Source of the DNA: Prauserella halophila
Lineage (GTDB): Bacteria; Actinomycetota; Actinomycetes; Mycobacteriales; Pseudonocardiaceae
DNA: 64,000 nucleotides
Reading direction: 5' to 3'
Assembly: GCF_024171895.1 (NCBI RefSeq)
Contig: NZ_JAMTCQ010000011.1
Coordinates: 372,001-436,000 of the forward strand
The notes below the pieces were generated by a model, which was given only the letters and a program-made list of their open reading frames with translations, did not search any database and was not told the origin of the DNA. This document shows, in pieces, positions 16,949 through 27,155 of the stretch. Position 1 is the first letter of the stretch; the number at the start of each line of letters is the position of its first letter. The position numbers and the translations under genes were made by a program.

Positions 16949-17970
16949 ATGAGCGACGCAGATCCCCCCGGCGTGGACCTGGCGCGCCTGCGCCCTTACC
17001 TGGACCGCGAACTGCCGGGAGCCGTCACCGGCCCACTGACGGCACGGCTGATCGAAGGCGGCCGGTCGAATCTCACATACATCATCGGTGACGGCACGCA
17101 CCGGTGGGTGCTGCGGCGTCCACCGCTCGGCCATGTCCTGCCGACGGCCCACGACATGGGCCGGGAGCACCGCGTCATCAGCGGACTGCACGAGACGGCG
17201 GTGCCGGTTCCGCGCGCCCTTTCGCTGTGCACCGACGACAACGTCCTCGGCGCGCAGTTCTACGTCATGGACTTCGTCGAGGGATCGCCGCTGCGGACCG
17301 CGGACGAGCTGCAGCCGCGGGGTGAGGAGCGGACGAGGGCGATCGCAGGCCGGCTCGTCGAGACCCTCGTGGATCTGCACGCCGTGGATCCGCATGCCGT
17401 CGGACTCGGCGATTTCGGCAAACCCGACGGCTTCCTGGAACGCCAGCTCCGGCGCTGGTCGAAACAGCTGGCCGCCTCCCGCAGCCGCGACGTTCCGGGT
17501 ATCGACGAACTCCACGACCGGCTCGCGGCCCGCATTCCCGACTCGCCCGCACCCTCGATCGTGCACGGCGACTACCGCCTGGACAACGTGCTCGTCGACT
17601 CCGACGACCGCATCGCCGCGGTACTCGACTGGGAGATGTCCACACTCGGCGACCCGCTCACCGACGTGGCGCTGCTCCTGGCCTACTCACAGCTGCACAC
17701 GCTCGACCTCGACACGGTCAGCGACGTCGGGGCCGCACCGGGACACCCGTCGCCGGAGGAGCTCGGGGATGCCTACGCCCGCGCCTCCGGCCGCGACGTG
17801 TCCGCGATGGGGTGGTACCTCGGGTTCGCGCTGTTCAAGCTCGCGGTGATCCTCGAGGGCATCTACTACCGCTACAGCCACGGCCAGACCGTTGGCGAGG
17901 GATTCGACCGTATCGGGGCCGGCGTTGCCCCGCTCGTCGCGCGCGGTAACGCCGCGCTGAAAGGGAACTG

Positions 17971-17971
<1 letters not shown>
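16949..17971 (+). CDS. aminoglycoside-phosphotransferase-like kinase (ACAD10/FadE36 type)
   Basis: A 340-residue APH/choline-kinase-fold protein. Nucleotide-binding LIEGGRSNLTYII, catalytic loop SIVHGDYRLDNVLV (with Asp and Asn) and metal-binding VLDWEMSTLGDPLTD are intact. An ideal AAGGAGG lies four bases before ATG 16949. Genes of this type sit beside acyl-CoA dehydrogenases in actinobacteria and are fused to one in human ACAD10/11, where the kinase phosphorylates 4-hydroxyacyl-CoA so that the dehydrogenase domain can eliminate it. The next gene overlaps its stop codon by one base and encodes such a dehydrogenase, so 4-hydroxy-acid catabolism is a good hypothesis. Confidence 0.85.
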
Positions 17972-19178
<1,207 letters not shown>

Positions 19179-19182
<4 letters not shown>

Positions 19183-20384
19183 CGATCTCCGAGAAGAGCC
19201 TCGACGCCGAGGGCCTGCGCGCCCGTGTCGCCGACGTCCTGGCCACCCACGATCCCGCCACGACCGACCGGCTCGAGTTCCTGCGGGCACGGTTCGACGC
19301 CGGCCTGGCCTGGGTGCACTTCCCCGTCGGCCTCGGCGGGCTGGACGCTCCGCGGGAGCTGCAGGCGGCCGTGGACGCCGAGTTCGCCGCGGCCGGCGCG
19401 CCGGACAACAACCCGCGCCGCATCGGGATCGGCCTCGGCATGGCCGCACCGACCATCCTGAAGTTCGGCGGCGAGGAACTGAAACAGCGACTCCTCCGTC
19501 CGCTGTGGACCGGGGAGGAGGTGTGGTGCCAGCTGTTCTCCGAGCCGGGGGCGGGGTCCGACCTGGCCGCACTCGCCACCCGTGCCGTGCGGGACGAAGG
19601 AACCGGAGACTGGATCGTCAACGGGCAGAAGGTGTGGACCTCGAGTGCCCACACCGCCCAGTGGGCCATTCTCGTCACCCGCACCGATCCGGACGTGCCG
19701 AAGCACCGGGGCATGACGTACTTCGTGCTGGACATGACCCAGCCCGGCGTCGAGGTGCGGCCCCTGCGCCAGATCACCGGCGAGGCCGAGTTCAACGAGG
19801 TGTTCCTGACCGACGCGAGGATCCCGGACGCGCAGCGGCTCGGCGAGGTCGGTGCGGGCTGGCAGGTCGCCCAGACCACGCTGATGAACGAACGCGTCGC
19901 GATCGGCGGCAACGCCCAGCCGCGGGAGGGCGGCATGGCCGGCAAGGTCGCCGGGACCTGGCGCGACCGGCCCGAACTGCGCACACCCGAGCTGCGCGAC
20001 CGGTTGGTGAAACTGTGGGCCGAGGCGGAGGCGTTCCGGCTCGCCGGCAGCAGACTGCGCCAGCAGCTCGCCGTCGGCCAGCCCGGTCCGGAGGGCTCCG
20101 GCATGAAGCTGGCGTTCGCCACCGTGGCACAGGAACTCGCCGCGCTCGAACTGGAAATCCTCGGTGAGGACGCCTTGCGCTACGACGACTGGTCCATGCG
20201 CAGACCCGAGCTCGTCGACTTCACCGGCCGCGAAGCCGGTTACCGGTACCTGCGCAGCAAGGGGAATTCGATCGAGGGCGGCACCTCCGAGGTGCTGCGC
20301 AACATCATCTCCGAGCGGGTGCTGGGCCTGCCGGCAGAACCGCGCACCGACAAGGACGTCGCCTGGAAGGACCTGCCCCGATGA
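19179..20384 (+). CDS. acyl-CoA dehydrogenase
   Basis: A 401-residue acyl-CoA dehydrogenase starting at TTG 19179, which overlaps the previous stop by four bases; AGAGG stands nine bases upstream. FSEPGAGSDLAALATRAV is the FAD-binding signature, NGQKVWTSSAHTAQWAILV follows, and SIEGGTSEVLRNIISERVLG is the C-terminal signature with the catalytic-region helix. It forms a pair with the next gene; such large/small pairs in actinobacteria often make alpha2beta2 heterotetramers for steroid or branched-chain acyl-CoA (FadE26/27-like), which is inference here. Confidence 0.9.
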
Positions 20385-21499
20385 CCGACGCCGACCTGCT
20401 CTACTCGGATGTCGAGACCGACCTGCGCGCGAGCGTGCGCGATCTGCTCACGGACCACTGCGAGCCCGCATCCCTGCTCGCCAGGGTGGAGAGCGACGAG
20501 CCGTACGACCGGGCGCTGTGGCGGACGCTCGCGGGCGAACTCGGCGCCGCCGGGCTCGCGGTGCCCGACGAGCTCGGCGGTCAGGGCGCGTCGGCGCGCG
20601 AGGTCGCGCTCGTACTGGAGGAGCTCGGCCGGTCGGCGGCGCCGGTGCCGTTCCTCGGCAGTGCCGTGCTCGCCACGTCGGCGCTGCTCGGCTGTGACAC
20701 GGCGGCGGACGCGGTCGCGGATCTCGTGCGCAGGCTCGCCACGGGAGAAGCCGTCGGCGCCCTCGCCGTGCCGCTGTCGACGATGACCGACGCCGGGTTC
20801 CCCGGTGACGTCACGGCCGGCGCCGACGGCACGCTGAGCGGCACCGTCCGGTCCGTCGCCGACGGCACGGCCGCGGACGTGTTCGTCGTCGCGGCGACCG
20901 GCCCGGACGGTCCCGGCCTGTACGCGGTCGACGCGGCCGCCGCCGACGTCTCGGCGCCGGTCTCGTTCGACCTGACCCGCCCGATCGCCGACGTCACGTT
21001 CCACGGTGCCGCGGCGACCCGCCTGGCAGGACCGGACCGCGCCCCCGATGCGGTGACCGGAGCCCTGCTGACCGGTGCCGGGCTATTGGCGTCGGAACAG
21101 CTCGGCCTCGCTCAGTGGTGTCTCGACGAGACCGTGGAGTACCTCAAGAACCGGTACCAGTTCGGCAGGCCGGTCGGTTCGTTCCAGGCGCTCAAGCACC
21201 GGCTGGCCGACCTGTGGCTGGAGCTGGTCGGCGCGCGGGCGGCGGCACGGTACGCCGCGGACACGCTGGCCCGCGGTGACGCCGACGCGCCCGTCGCGGT
21301 GGCCACTGCCCAGTCGTACTGCGCCGAGACGGCCGTGCACGCGGCCGAGGAGTGCATCCAGCTCCACGGCGGCATCGGCATGACGTGGGAGCACCCGGCA
21401 CACCTGTACCTCAAGCGCGCGAAGGCGAGTCAGGTCGCCTTCGGCGCTCCGGGCAGGCACCGGGCGGTGCTGGGCGATCTCGTGGACCTGCCCGCCTGA
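20381..21499 (+). CDS. acyl-CoA dehydrogenase, partner of the preceding gene
   Basis: A 372-residue acyl-CoA dehydrogenase, more diverged than its neighbour. The N-terminal helical domain (LYSDVETDLRASVRDLLTDH) and the C-terminal QFGRPVGSFQALKHRLADL and AEECIQLHGGIGMTWEHPAH are clear, but the middle FAD-binding signature is weak, as in the small subunits of heterotetrameric actinobacterial ACADs. ATG 20381 overlaps the previous stop by four bases. It closes the operon and is followed by a strong hairpin. Confidence 0.88.
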   Translation: MTDADLLYSDVETDLRASVRDLLTDHCEPASLLARVESDEPYDRALWRTLAGELGAAGLAVPDELGGQGASAREVALVLEELGRSAAPVPFLGSAVLATSALLGCDTAADAVADLVRRLATGEAVGALAVPLSTMTDAGFPGDVTAGADGTLSGTVRSVADGTAADVFVVAATGPDGPGLYAVDAAAADVSAPVSFDLTRPIADVTFHGAAATRLAGPDRAPDAVTGALLTGAGLLASEQLGLAQWCLDETVEYLKNRYQFGRPVGSFQALKHRLADLWLELVGARAAARYAADTLARGDADAPVAVATAQSYCAETAVHAAEECIQLHGGIGMTWEHPAHLYLKRAKASQVAFGAPGRHRAVLGDLVDLPA

Positions 21500-21506
21500 C
21501 CTGCCG

Positions 21507-21551
21507 GCGCGGGTGGAGACGCTCCGGGAGGTGGAGCGTCTCCACCCGCGC
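21507..21551. terminator. strong bidirectional terminator hairpin
   Basis: A perfect 19-bp stem (21507-21525 with 21533-21551) and a 7-nt loop GGGAGGT. It lies between the convergent ACAD operon (ending 21499) and cutA (ending 21562). Such a long perfect stem is exceptional in this window. Confidence 0.85.
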
Positions 21552-21561
21552 GTCGTGGTCG

Positions 21562-21882
21562 TCAGCGGGTCTCGTCGACCAGCCAGGACAGGTAATCCGG
21601 GTGGCCACCCGTGACGGGCGTGACGATCACCTCGGGCACGTCGTAGGTGTGGCGCTCGGTGAGCAGCGCGACGAGACTCTCCGACCGGTCGCCCGCGGTC
21701 TTCACCTCGACCCGCCACTCCGAATCGGTCTCGATCGCGCCCTCCCAGCGGTACACGCTGGTGATGGGGCCGACGATCTGCGCGCAGGCGCCGAGCCTCG
21801 CCTCCACGGCCGCGGCGGCCAGGCCCCGGGCGGCCTCCTCGGAATCGGTGGTGGTCACGACGACGACGTGTTCGTGAGTCAT
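21562..21882 (-). CDS. cutA: divalent-cation tolerance protein CutA
   Basis: A 106-residue protein with the full CutA1 pattern: VVVTTTDSEEAARGLAAAAV, LGACAQIVGPITSVYRWEG, then VKTAGDRSESLVALL and TYDVPEVIVTPVTGGHPDYL. CutA proteins are very stable trimers with a ferredoxin-like fold, linked to copper and divalent-metal tolerance; the exact role is unclear. It is a single gene, with its 3' end sharing the hairpin at 21507-21551. Confidence 0.92.
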   Translation of the reverse strand: MTHEHVVVVTTTDSEEAARGLAAAAVEARLGACAQIVGPITSVYRWEGAIETDSEWRVEVKTAGDRSESLVALLTERHTYDVPEVIVTPVTGGHPDYLSWLVDETR

Positions 21883-22054
21883 GCGCCCACCCTAGGCGGC
21901 CGTGGCCGGACAGCGAGGAGGCCGGGGAAGCGGGGCCGGGGAGCAGCAGGACCGGGAACAGCAGGCCCGGGAGTAGTGGGCCGGGAACCGCAGGACCGAG
22001 AACAGCGGTCCCGGGGAACGGGAACCGCTCCCCGGGACCGCTGTCACCACTCGG

Positions 22055-22849
22055 TCACGAAGCCGGCCCGCCGACGGCGTCCTCGAGCTGCCGCTGCAGC
22101 TTGTTCATCCCGCCGAGCCACCGGTCGGTATCGGTGGCGCGTTTCGTGTAGTACTCGGCGACCTCCGGATGCGGCAGGATCAGGAACCGCCCGTCCCGCA
22201 GACCCTCCATGACGGCCGCGGCGACGTCCTCGGGTTCGACGGCGCCGGCGCCGAGCAGCGCCTGCCCTGCCGCACCGGCGTCCTCCAACAGTGCCGTGCG
22301 CACCCCTTGCGGGCACACGACCTGCGCGCCGACACCCCGGTGCCGGTAGGTCGCCACGAGCCATTCCGCGAACCCCACCGCGCCGTGTTTGGTGACCGAG
22401 TACGGCGCGGAGCCGAGGTTCGTGAGCAGCCCGGCCGCCGAGGCGGTGACGAGCAGGTGACCGTTGCCGCGCTCGAGCCAGTGCGGCACCAGCTCCCTGG
22501 CCGCCCGCACGTGGGCCATCACGTTGACCTCCCACGACCGGGCCCACGCCTCTTCCGGTGCCTCGGGTCCGCCGTGCTCGGCGACACCTGCGTTCGCGCA
22601 GTACAGGTCGACCTCGCCGAGTTCCTCACGGGCACGTTCGACGAGGGCTCGGACCCCGTCCTCGCTCGCGGCGTCGCCCGGTACGGCCACCACCCCGAGG
22701 TCCCGCGCGACCGATTCGACGGCCGCACCGTCGGTATCTGCCAGCACGAGGCGGGCGCCCTCGGCGGCGAAGCTCCGCGCGAGCGCCGCACCGATGCCGC
22801 GGCCTGCACCGGTGACCACCACGCCCGCATTCTGCAGTTCGACGCTCAC
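22055..22849 (-). CDS. SDR family oxidoreductase
   Basis: A 264-residue short-chain dehydrogenase. VVVTGAGRGIGAALARS is the cofactor loop, YCANAGV the NNAG equivalent, and VTASAAGLLTNLGSAPYSVTK the catalytic Ser/Tyr/Lys. The C-terminus (KRATDTDRWLGGMNKLQRQL) is a helical tail beyond the usual SDR end. GTG 22849 overlaps the stop of the preceding SDR gene (GTGA), so the two are translationally coupled. Substrate unknown; the surroundings suggest 3-hydroxyacyl-CoA. Confidence 0.88.
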   Translation of the reverse strand: MSVELQNAGVVVTGAGRGIGAALARSFAAEGARLVLADTDGAAVESVARDLGVVAVPGDAASEDGVRALVERAREELGEVDLYCANAGVAEHGGPEAPEEAWARSWEVNVMAHVRAARELVPHWLERGNGHLLVTASAAGLLTNLGSAPYSVTKHGAVGFAEWLVATYRHRGVGAQVVCPQGVRTALLEDAGAAGQALLGAGAVEPEDVAAAVMEGLRDGRFLILPHPEVAEYYTKRATDTDRWLGGMNKLQRQLEDAVGGPAS

Positions 22850-23616
22850 AAGCCACCGCCGAGCGTCACGCCGCCGTCCAGCACGAGCGTCTGGCCGGTC
22901 AGCCACGCCGCCCGATCGGAGAGCAGGAACGTCACCGCGCCCGCGATGTCCGAGGGCACGCCTAGGCGCTTCAGCGGGTACGACGAGGCGACCTCCGCCT
23001 CCCTGCCCTCGTAGAGCTGCGTGGCGAACTGCGTCTTCACGACCGCGGGGGCCACGCAGTTGACGCGGATGTTCGGGCCCAGCTCCCCGGCCAGCTCCGA
23101 GGTCGCACGGATGACCGCGGCCTTGCTCACGCCGTACATGCCGATGCCCGGTGACGTGCGGATACCCGCCACGGACGCGACATTGACGACCGATCCGCCG
23201 TGCTCACCCATCCACGCATCGCGCACCGCCCGGATCCACGCCAGCGGTGCGAGCACGTTGACCTGGAAGGTCTTTGCGGCGGCGTCGTCGTCACAGTCGA
23301 GCAACGAGCCGAAGTGCGGGTTGATGCCGGTGTTGTTGACCAGGTAGTCGATCCGGCCGAAGGCCTCCATCGTCCGGGAGACCGCCTCCTGCCGGTGTTC
23401 GGCGTCGTCGGCGCGACCCGCCACGCCGATCGCGACGCCCTCACCACCGAGCTGGGTCACCGCCTCGGCCAGCGGATCCGGTTTGCGCGCGGTGATGCAC
23501 ACCTTCGCGCCGCGATCCACCAGATCCTGTGCGATCCCCAGGCCGATGCCTCTGCTGGCGCCGGTCACCACGGCAACGGTGCCGGTGAGATCGCCCGACC
23601 CTGCGGTGCTCGTCAT
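22846..23616 (-). CDS. SDR family oxidoreductase (FabG-like)
   Basis: A 256-residue classical SDR: VAVVTGASRGIGLGIA, NNTGIN, and the catalytic VASVAGIRTSPGIGMYGVSK with Tyr-x3-Lys. It ends LTGQTLVLDGGVTLGGGL. ATG 23616 is preceded by GGAG seven bases upstream; a TTG four codons earlier is less likely. It is the first gene of a two-SDR operon divergent from a TetR gene, with a palindrome in the 43-bp gap that probably controls both directions. Confidence 0.88.
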   Translation of the reverse strand: MTSTAGSGDLTGTVAVVTGASRGIGLGIAQDLVDRGAKVCITARKPDPLAEAVTQLGGEGVAIGVAGRADDAEHRQEAVSRTMEAFGRIDYLVNNTGINPHFGSLLDCDDDAAAKTFQVNVLAPLAWIRAVRDAWMGEHGGSVVNVASVAGIRTSPGIGMYGVSKAAVIRATSELAGELGPNIRVNCVAPAVVKTQFATQLYEGREAEVASSYPLKRLGVPSDIAGAVTFLLSDRAAWLTGQTLVLDGGVTLGGGL

Positions 23617-23635
23617 GTCGTTCTCCAATCCGCGC

Positions 23636-23649
23636 TGAGCGCTCGCTTA
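23636..23649. promoter_or_regulatory. operator TGAGCG-CT-CGCTTA in TetR/SDR divergent gap
   Basis: A 6-2-6 inverted repeat with one mismatch, sharing 12 of 14 bases with the site at 15577. The right arm overlaps a -10 like TACACT (23648-23653) that would make a leaderless tetR transcript starting at ATG 23660. Autoregulation by this TetR protein is likely. Confidence 0.6.
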
Positions 23650-23659
23650 CACTGCTGAC

Positions 23660-24298
23660 ATGTCTGGGATCCCGTCCGCCGGCCCGCAACCGGCCGACCT
23701 GTGGCCGGAGGTGCAACCCGATGCGGCGCGCCGGCTCATGCTGGCCGGCGTCGAGTCGTTCGCGCGCCGCGGATACCACGCCACCACCACCCGCGATATT
23801 GCGGCGACGGCGGGGATGAGCCCCGCGGCGCTGTACGTGCACTTCCCGTCGAAGGCGGCGCTGCTGTTCACGATCAGCCGCAGCGGCCACGAGCAGGTGC
23901 TGGGCCTGGCGCAGCAGGCGATCGACGAGGCGGGCGACCCCGCGACGGCGATCCACGATCTCGTGGAGCGGTTCACGACCTGGCATGCGCAGCGGCACAC
24001 GATCGCGCGTGTGGTGCAGTACGAGCTGGAGGCGCTGCCGGAGCAGGAGTACGGCGTCGTGGCGAGCCTGCGCAAGGACATCGAACGGCTGGTGCGCGAC
24101 GTCCTCGACCGCGGCGTCGCCGACGGGGTGTTCACCGTCGGCGACGCCGGTACGGCGGCGCGTGCGGTGCTCTCGCTCGGCGTGGACGTCGCGCGCTGGT
24201 ACACCGACCGGTCGCGGCTCACCCCGGAGGAGCTCGGCCGTGAGTACGGCCACCTCGTCCTGCGCATGCTCGGTGCGGCGACCGGGGAACGGCCGTGA
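23660..24298 (+). CDS. TetR family transcriptional regulator
   Basis: A 212-residue regulator. The N-terminal DNA-binding domain is complete: ARRLMLAGVESFARRGYHAT, TTRDIAATAGMSPAALYVHF and PSKAALLF. The C-terminal domain carries WHAQRHTIARVVQYELEALP and other helices typical of actinobacterial TetR proteins near beta-oxidation genes; the ligand is probably an acyl-CoA (inference). ATG 23660 has no Shine-Dalgarno but stands six bases after TACACT. The same palindrome recurs upstream of the acyl-CoA operon at 15.6 kb and a weaker copy at 24390. Confidence 0.88.
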   Translation: MSGIPSAGPQPADLWPEVQPDAARRLMLAGVESFARRGYHATTTRDIAATAGMSPAALYVHFPSKAALLFTISRSGHEQVLGLAQQAIDEAGDPATAIHDLVERFTTWHAQRHTIARVVQYELEALPEQEYGVVASLRKDIERLVRDVLDRGVADGVFTVGDAGTAARAVLSLGVDVARWYTDRSRLTPEELGREYGHLVLRMLGAATGERP

Positions 24299-24389
24299 GG
24301 CCGGTGGCGAGTCGCCCGCGTCCGAGTCACGACCGCTCACCTCCCGAGTTCTGCGACAGCACTGTCGTCGCGGTCCGTACGCCCCATCC

Positions 24390-24403
24390 TAAGCAACCGC
24401 TCA
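24390..24403. promoter_or_regulatory. weak copy of the TetR operator
   Basis: TAAGCA-AC-CGCTCA resembles the two better sites (15577 and 23636), with four of six arm bases pairing. It lies about 130 bp before the cytosine deaminase gene. It may be chance. Confidence 0.3.
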
Positions 24404-24534
24404 CCTGATGCACCAGGGCAGGTCGGCATCGACCTCACGACCGGACCGCACCCTGACCTACCCTGGTGTATCCGCCCTCACCCCTGGTCCGGAGTGGACG
24501 CACCGCCGCCCCGTCGACGTACCGAGGAAAGCCC

Positions 24535-25014
24535 ATGGCCCCGCACGCGAACCCGCTGCCGGACCCGCACGCGCTACTGGTTCCCGCGAAGGCCGAGGCC
24601 CGGTCCGGCGCCGACGAAGGCGGGATACCGATCGGCGCCGCCCTGTTCGACCTCGACGGCACCCTGCTCGGCCGCGGCCGCAACCGGCGGGTCCAGGACG
24701 ACGACCCGATCATGCACGCCGAGACGGCGGCGTTCCGGAACGCGGGCCGACGGCCGCACTACCGGGACACGATCATGGTCACCACGCTCTCGCCGTGCTG
24801 GTACTGCAGCGGACTCGTCCGCCAGTTCGGCATCGGCCGGCTCGTCATCGGCGAGGCCACCACGTTCTCCGGCGGTCACGACTGGCTCGCCGGGGCGGGC
24901 GTCGACGTCACGATCCTCGACGACGTCGACTGCACCGCCCTGATGGAGACGTTCATCCGCGAGCGGCCCGCCCTGTGGTTCGAGGACATCGGCACGCCTG
25001 CCGACGAGGGCTGA
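24535..25014 (+). CDS. fungal-type cytosine deaminase-like nucleobase deaminase
   Basis: A 159-residue zinc deaminase. IMHAETAAF supplies the zinc histidine and catalytic glutamate, and TTLSPCWYCSG the two zinc cysteines. The tail FIRERPALWFEDIG closely resembles the C-terminus of yeast Fcy1 cytosine deaminase, which caps the active site, and AAFRNAGRR parallels its STLENCGR segment. This points to cytosine (or a related base) deamination rather than tRNA adenosine or guanine deamination. ATG 24535 has GAGGA six bases upstream. It is monocistronic. Confidence 0.8.
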   Translation: MAPHANPLPDPHALLVPAKAEARSGADEGGIPIGAALFDLDGTLLGRGRNRRVQDDDPIMHAETAAFRNAGRRPHYRDTIMVTTLSPCWYCSGLVRQFGIGRLVIGEATTFSGGHDWLAGAGVDVTILDDVDCTALMETFIRERPALWFEDIGTPADEG

Positions 25015-25134
25015 CCACCTCGCGCGCCGCAGCGAGGCCTGCCGCGGCGGTCGAGCCGGAGCGCATCGCCGTCCCCGTGCGCGCCGTGAAGCACGGCTGC
25101 TTCCTGTTGGAGGTCCGCCGGGCCCGAGCCGGGA

Positions 25135-25836
25135 TCACACGGCCGCGTCGAGCATGCCGGCCCACTGCCGGACGATCTGTGCCCGGCGCGGGCCGTCGTC
25201 GGTGAGCAGGTTGGCCAACCCGAGCCCGCGCGCCAGGTCGAGCGTGGCCTGCACGGCTTCGCGTACACCGGGCCGGGTTTCGTCCGCGCCCAGCAGCTCC
25301 ACGGCGACCCGGTGCGCCTCCCTGCCGACGCGGGCCTGCAGCGGCACCAGCACCTCCCGCAGCCCCGGGTCGTGCGAGGCGGCCACCCACAGGTCCAGCG
25401 CGGCGCGGAACTTCACGCCCGTGTAGAGGTCGAGCAGCATCTCGGCCACCACCGGCGTCCGCGCCCGCCCCTGCGGCAGCTCGTCCGCCCGCCGCCGCAG
25501 CTCGGCGATCTGCTCCTCCCCCAGCTGTTCGACGGCCGCGACGACGAGCGACTCGCGGGTCGGGAAGTGATGCTGCGCCGCACCGCGTGACACGCCTGCC
25601 CGTTCGGCGACCTCGAGCATCGTCGTGGCGTGCCAGCCGCGTTCGGCGAGCGACTCGACGGCCGCGCCGATGAGTTTGCGCCGGGTGGTGCGGCCGCGGG
25701 CCTGCCGCCTGCGGCCGTCGGCCGCGGCCGGTTCGCCGCCGGCGGTGTCGCTTGCCGGCCCGTCGTCCGGGGCTCCGTCGTCCGGGGCTCCGGCTGCGGG
25801 GACAGGTCCGGCCTCCGCGGCCGCGTTCATCGGCAT
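25135..25836 (-). CDS. TetR family transcriptional regulator
   Basis: A 233-residue regulator with an Ala/Gly/Pro/Asp-rich, probably disordered, 45-residue leader. The helix-turn-helix is intact (RRKLIGAAVESLAERGWHAT, MLEVAERAGVSRGAAQHHFP, TRESLVVAAV). The C-terminal half contains KFRAALDLWVAASHDPGLRE, common in actinobacterial TetR proteins next to acyl-CoA dehydrogenases. It is the last gene of the minus-strand TIGR03084-ACAD-ACAD operon, 38 bp after the second dehydrogenase, and is the natural candidate to bind the palindromes at 29268-29304. Confidence 0.85.
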   Translation of the reverse strand: MPMNAAAEAGPVPAAGAPDDGAPDDGPASDTAGGEPAAADGRRRQARGRTTRRKLIGAAVESLAERGWHATTMLEVAERAGVSRGAAQHHFPTRESLVVAAVEQLGEEQIAELRRRADELPQGRARTPVVAEMLLDLYTGVKFRAALDLWVAASHDPGLREVLVPLQARVGREAHRVAVELLGADETRPGVREAVQATLDLARGLGLANLLTDDGPRRAQIVRQWAGMLDAAV

Positions 25837-25874
25837 CGGCTCCTCGTCTCCCGTGGGTGGGATCGCTCCGTGTC

Positions 25875-27035
25875 TCAGTACGACTTCGGCAGGCCCAGGC
25901 TGTGCTGGGCGACGAAGTTCAGCACCATCTCCCTGCTGACCGGCGCGATCCGGCCCACCCGCGCGGCGGCGAGCAACGTACCCAGGCCGTACTCGGAGGC
26001 CAGGCCGTTACCGCCGTGTGTCTGCACGGCCTGGTCCACGGTGCGGGTCGCGGCTTCGGCCGCCGCGTACTTTGCCATGTTCGCCGCCTCGCCCGCGCCG
26101 TGGTCGTCACCGGCGTCGTACAGTGCCGCGGCCTTCTGCCCCATCAGCTTGGCCAGCTCGGTCTCGATCTTGACCTCGGCCAGCGGGTGCGAGATTCCCT
26201 GATGCGAGCCGATCGGGGCGCCCCACACGTTGCGGTCGTTCGCGTAGGCCGCGGCCTTGTCGAGGGCGTAGCGGGCGATGCCGACCGAGAAGGCCGCGCC
26301 CAGGATGCGTTCCGGGTTGAGTCCGGCGAACAGCTGCGCCAGCGCGGCGTCCTCGGAGCCGACGAGCGCGTTCGCGGGCAACCGCACGTCGTCGAGGAAC
26401 AGGCCGAACTGCTTGTCCGCCGAGACGAGATCCATCGGGATCTCCTTGTACTCGAACCCGGGCGTGTCGGTGGGCAGGATGAACAGCACCGGTTTGAGCT
26501 TGCCGGTCCTGGCGTCCTCGGTGCGGCCGACGATCAGCACCGCATCGGCTTCGTCCACACCGGAGACGAACACCTTGCGCCCGTTGAGGATCCAGTCCTC
26601 GCCGTCCCTGGCGGCCGTGGTCGTGATGCGGTGCGAGTTCGAGCCGGCGTCCGGTTCGGTGATGCCGAACGCCATCCGCACGCTGCCGTCGGCGAATCCA
26701 GGCAGCCACGTGCGACGCTGCTCCTCGGTGCCGAAGCGGGCGATGACGGTCGCGCAGATCGCCGGCGACACCACCATCAGCAGCATCGGCGTGCCCGCGG
26801 CGCAGAACTCCTCGCACACCGCGGCGAGATCGCCGATGCCGGCCCCGCCTCCGCCGTAGGCTTCGGGTACCGACACGCCGAGGTAGCCGAGGCTTCCCGC
26901 CTCGTTCCACAGCTCGTCCGTCTTCCCTCCCGCGCGGGCCTTCTCGAGGTAGTACTCGTGGCCGTACTTGCCTGCCAGCTCCGAGACGGCCTGCCGCAGT
27001 GCCTGTCGCTCCTCGGATTCGGTGAAGCCCACCAT
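25875..27035 (-). CDS. acyl-CoA dehydrogenase
   Basis: A 386-residue acyl-CoA dehydrogenase. FGITEPDAGSNSHRITTTAA is the FAD-binding signature, LNGRKVFVSGVDEADAVLIV the next strand, and QTHGGNGLASEYGLGTLLAA the C-terminal signature. ATG 27035 has AAGGA eight bases upstream. It ends LGLPKSY. It is 120 bp downstream of another dehydrogenase in the same direction and followed by a TetR gene; substrate length is not predictable. Confidence 0.9.
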   Translation of the reverse strand: MVGFTESEERQALRQAVSELAGKYGHEYYLEKARAGGKTDELWNEAGSLGYLGVSVPEAYGGGGAGIGDLAAVCEEFCAAGTPMLLMVVSPAICATVIARFGTEEQRRTWLPGFADGSVRMAFGITEPDAGSNSHRITTTAARDGEDWILNGRKVFVSGVDEADAVLIVGRTEDARTGKLKPVLFILPTDTPGFEYKEIPMDLVSADKQFGLFLDDVRLPANALVGSEDAALAQLFAGLNPERILGAAFSVGIARYALDKAAAYANDRNVWGAPIGSHQGISHPLAEVKIETELAKLMGQKAAALYDAGDDHGAGEAANMAKYAAAEAATRTVDQAVQTHGGNGLASEYGLGTLLAAARVGRIAPVSREMVLNFVAQHSLGLPKSY

Positions 27036-27155
27036 GTGCGGTTTCCTTCCTGCGTGTGGGACGGGCCGGGAATGCGTTCCGTCCGGTGAGTGCCGGAGCC
27101 CGTGCGGGTGTCGTATCGTCCGGAAGCGGTGCGAGGGCGGCACCGGAACGGGCTG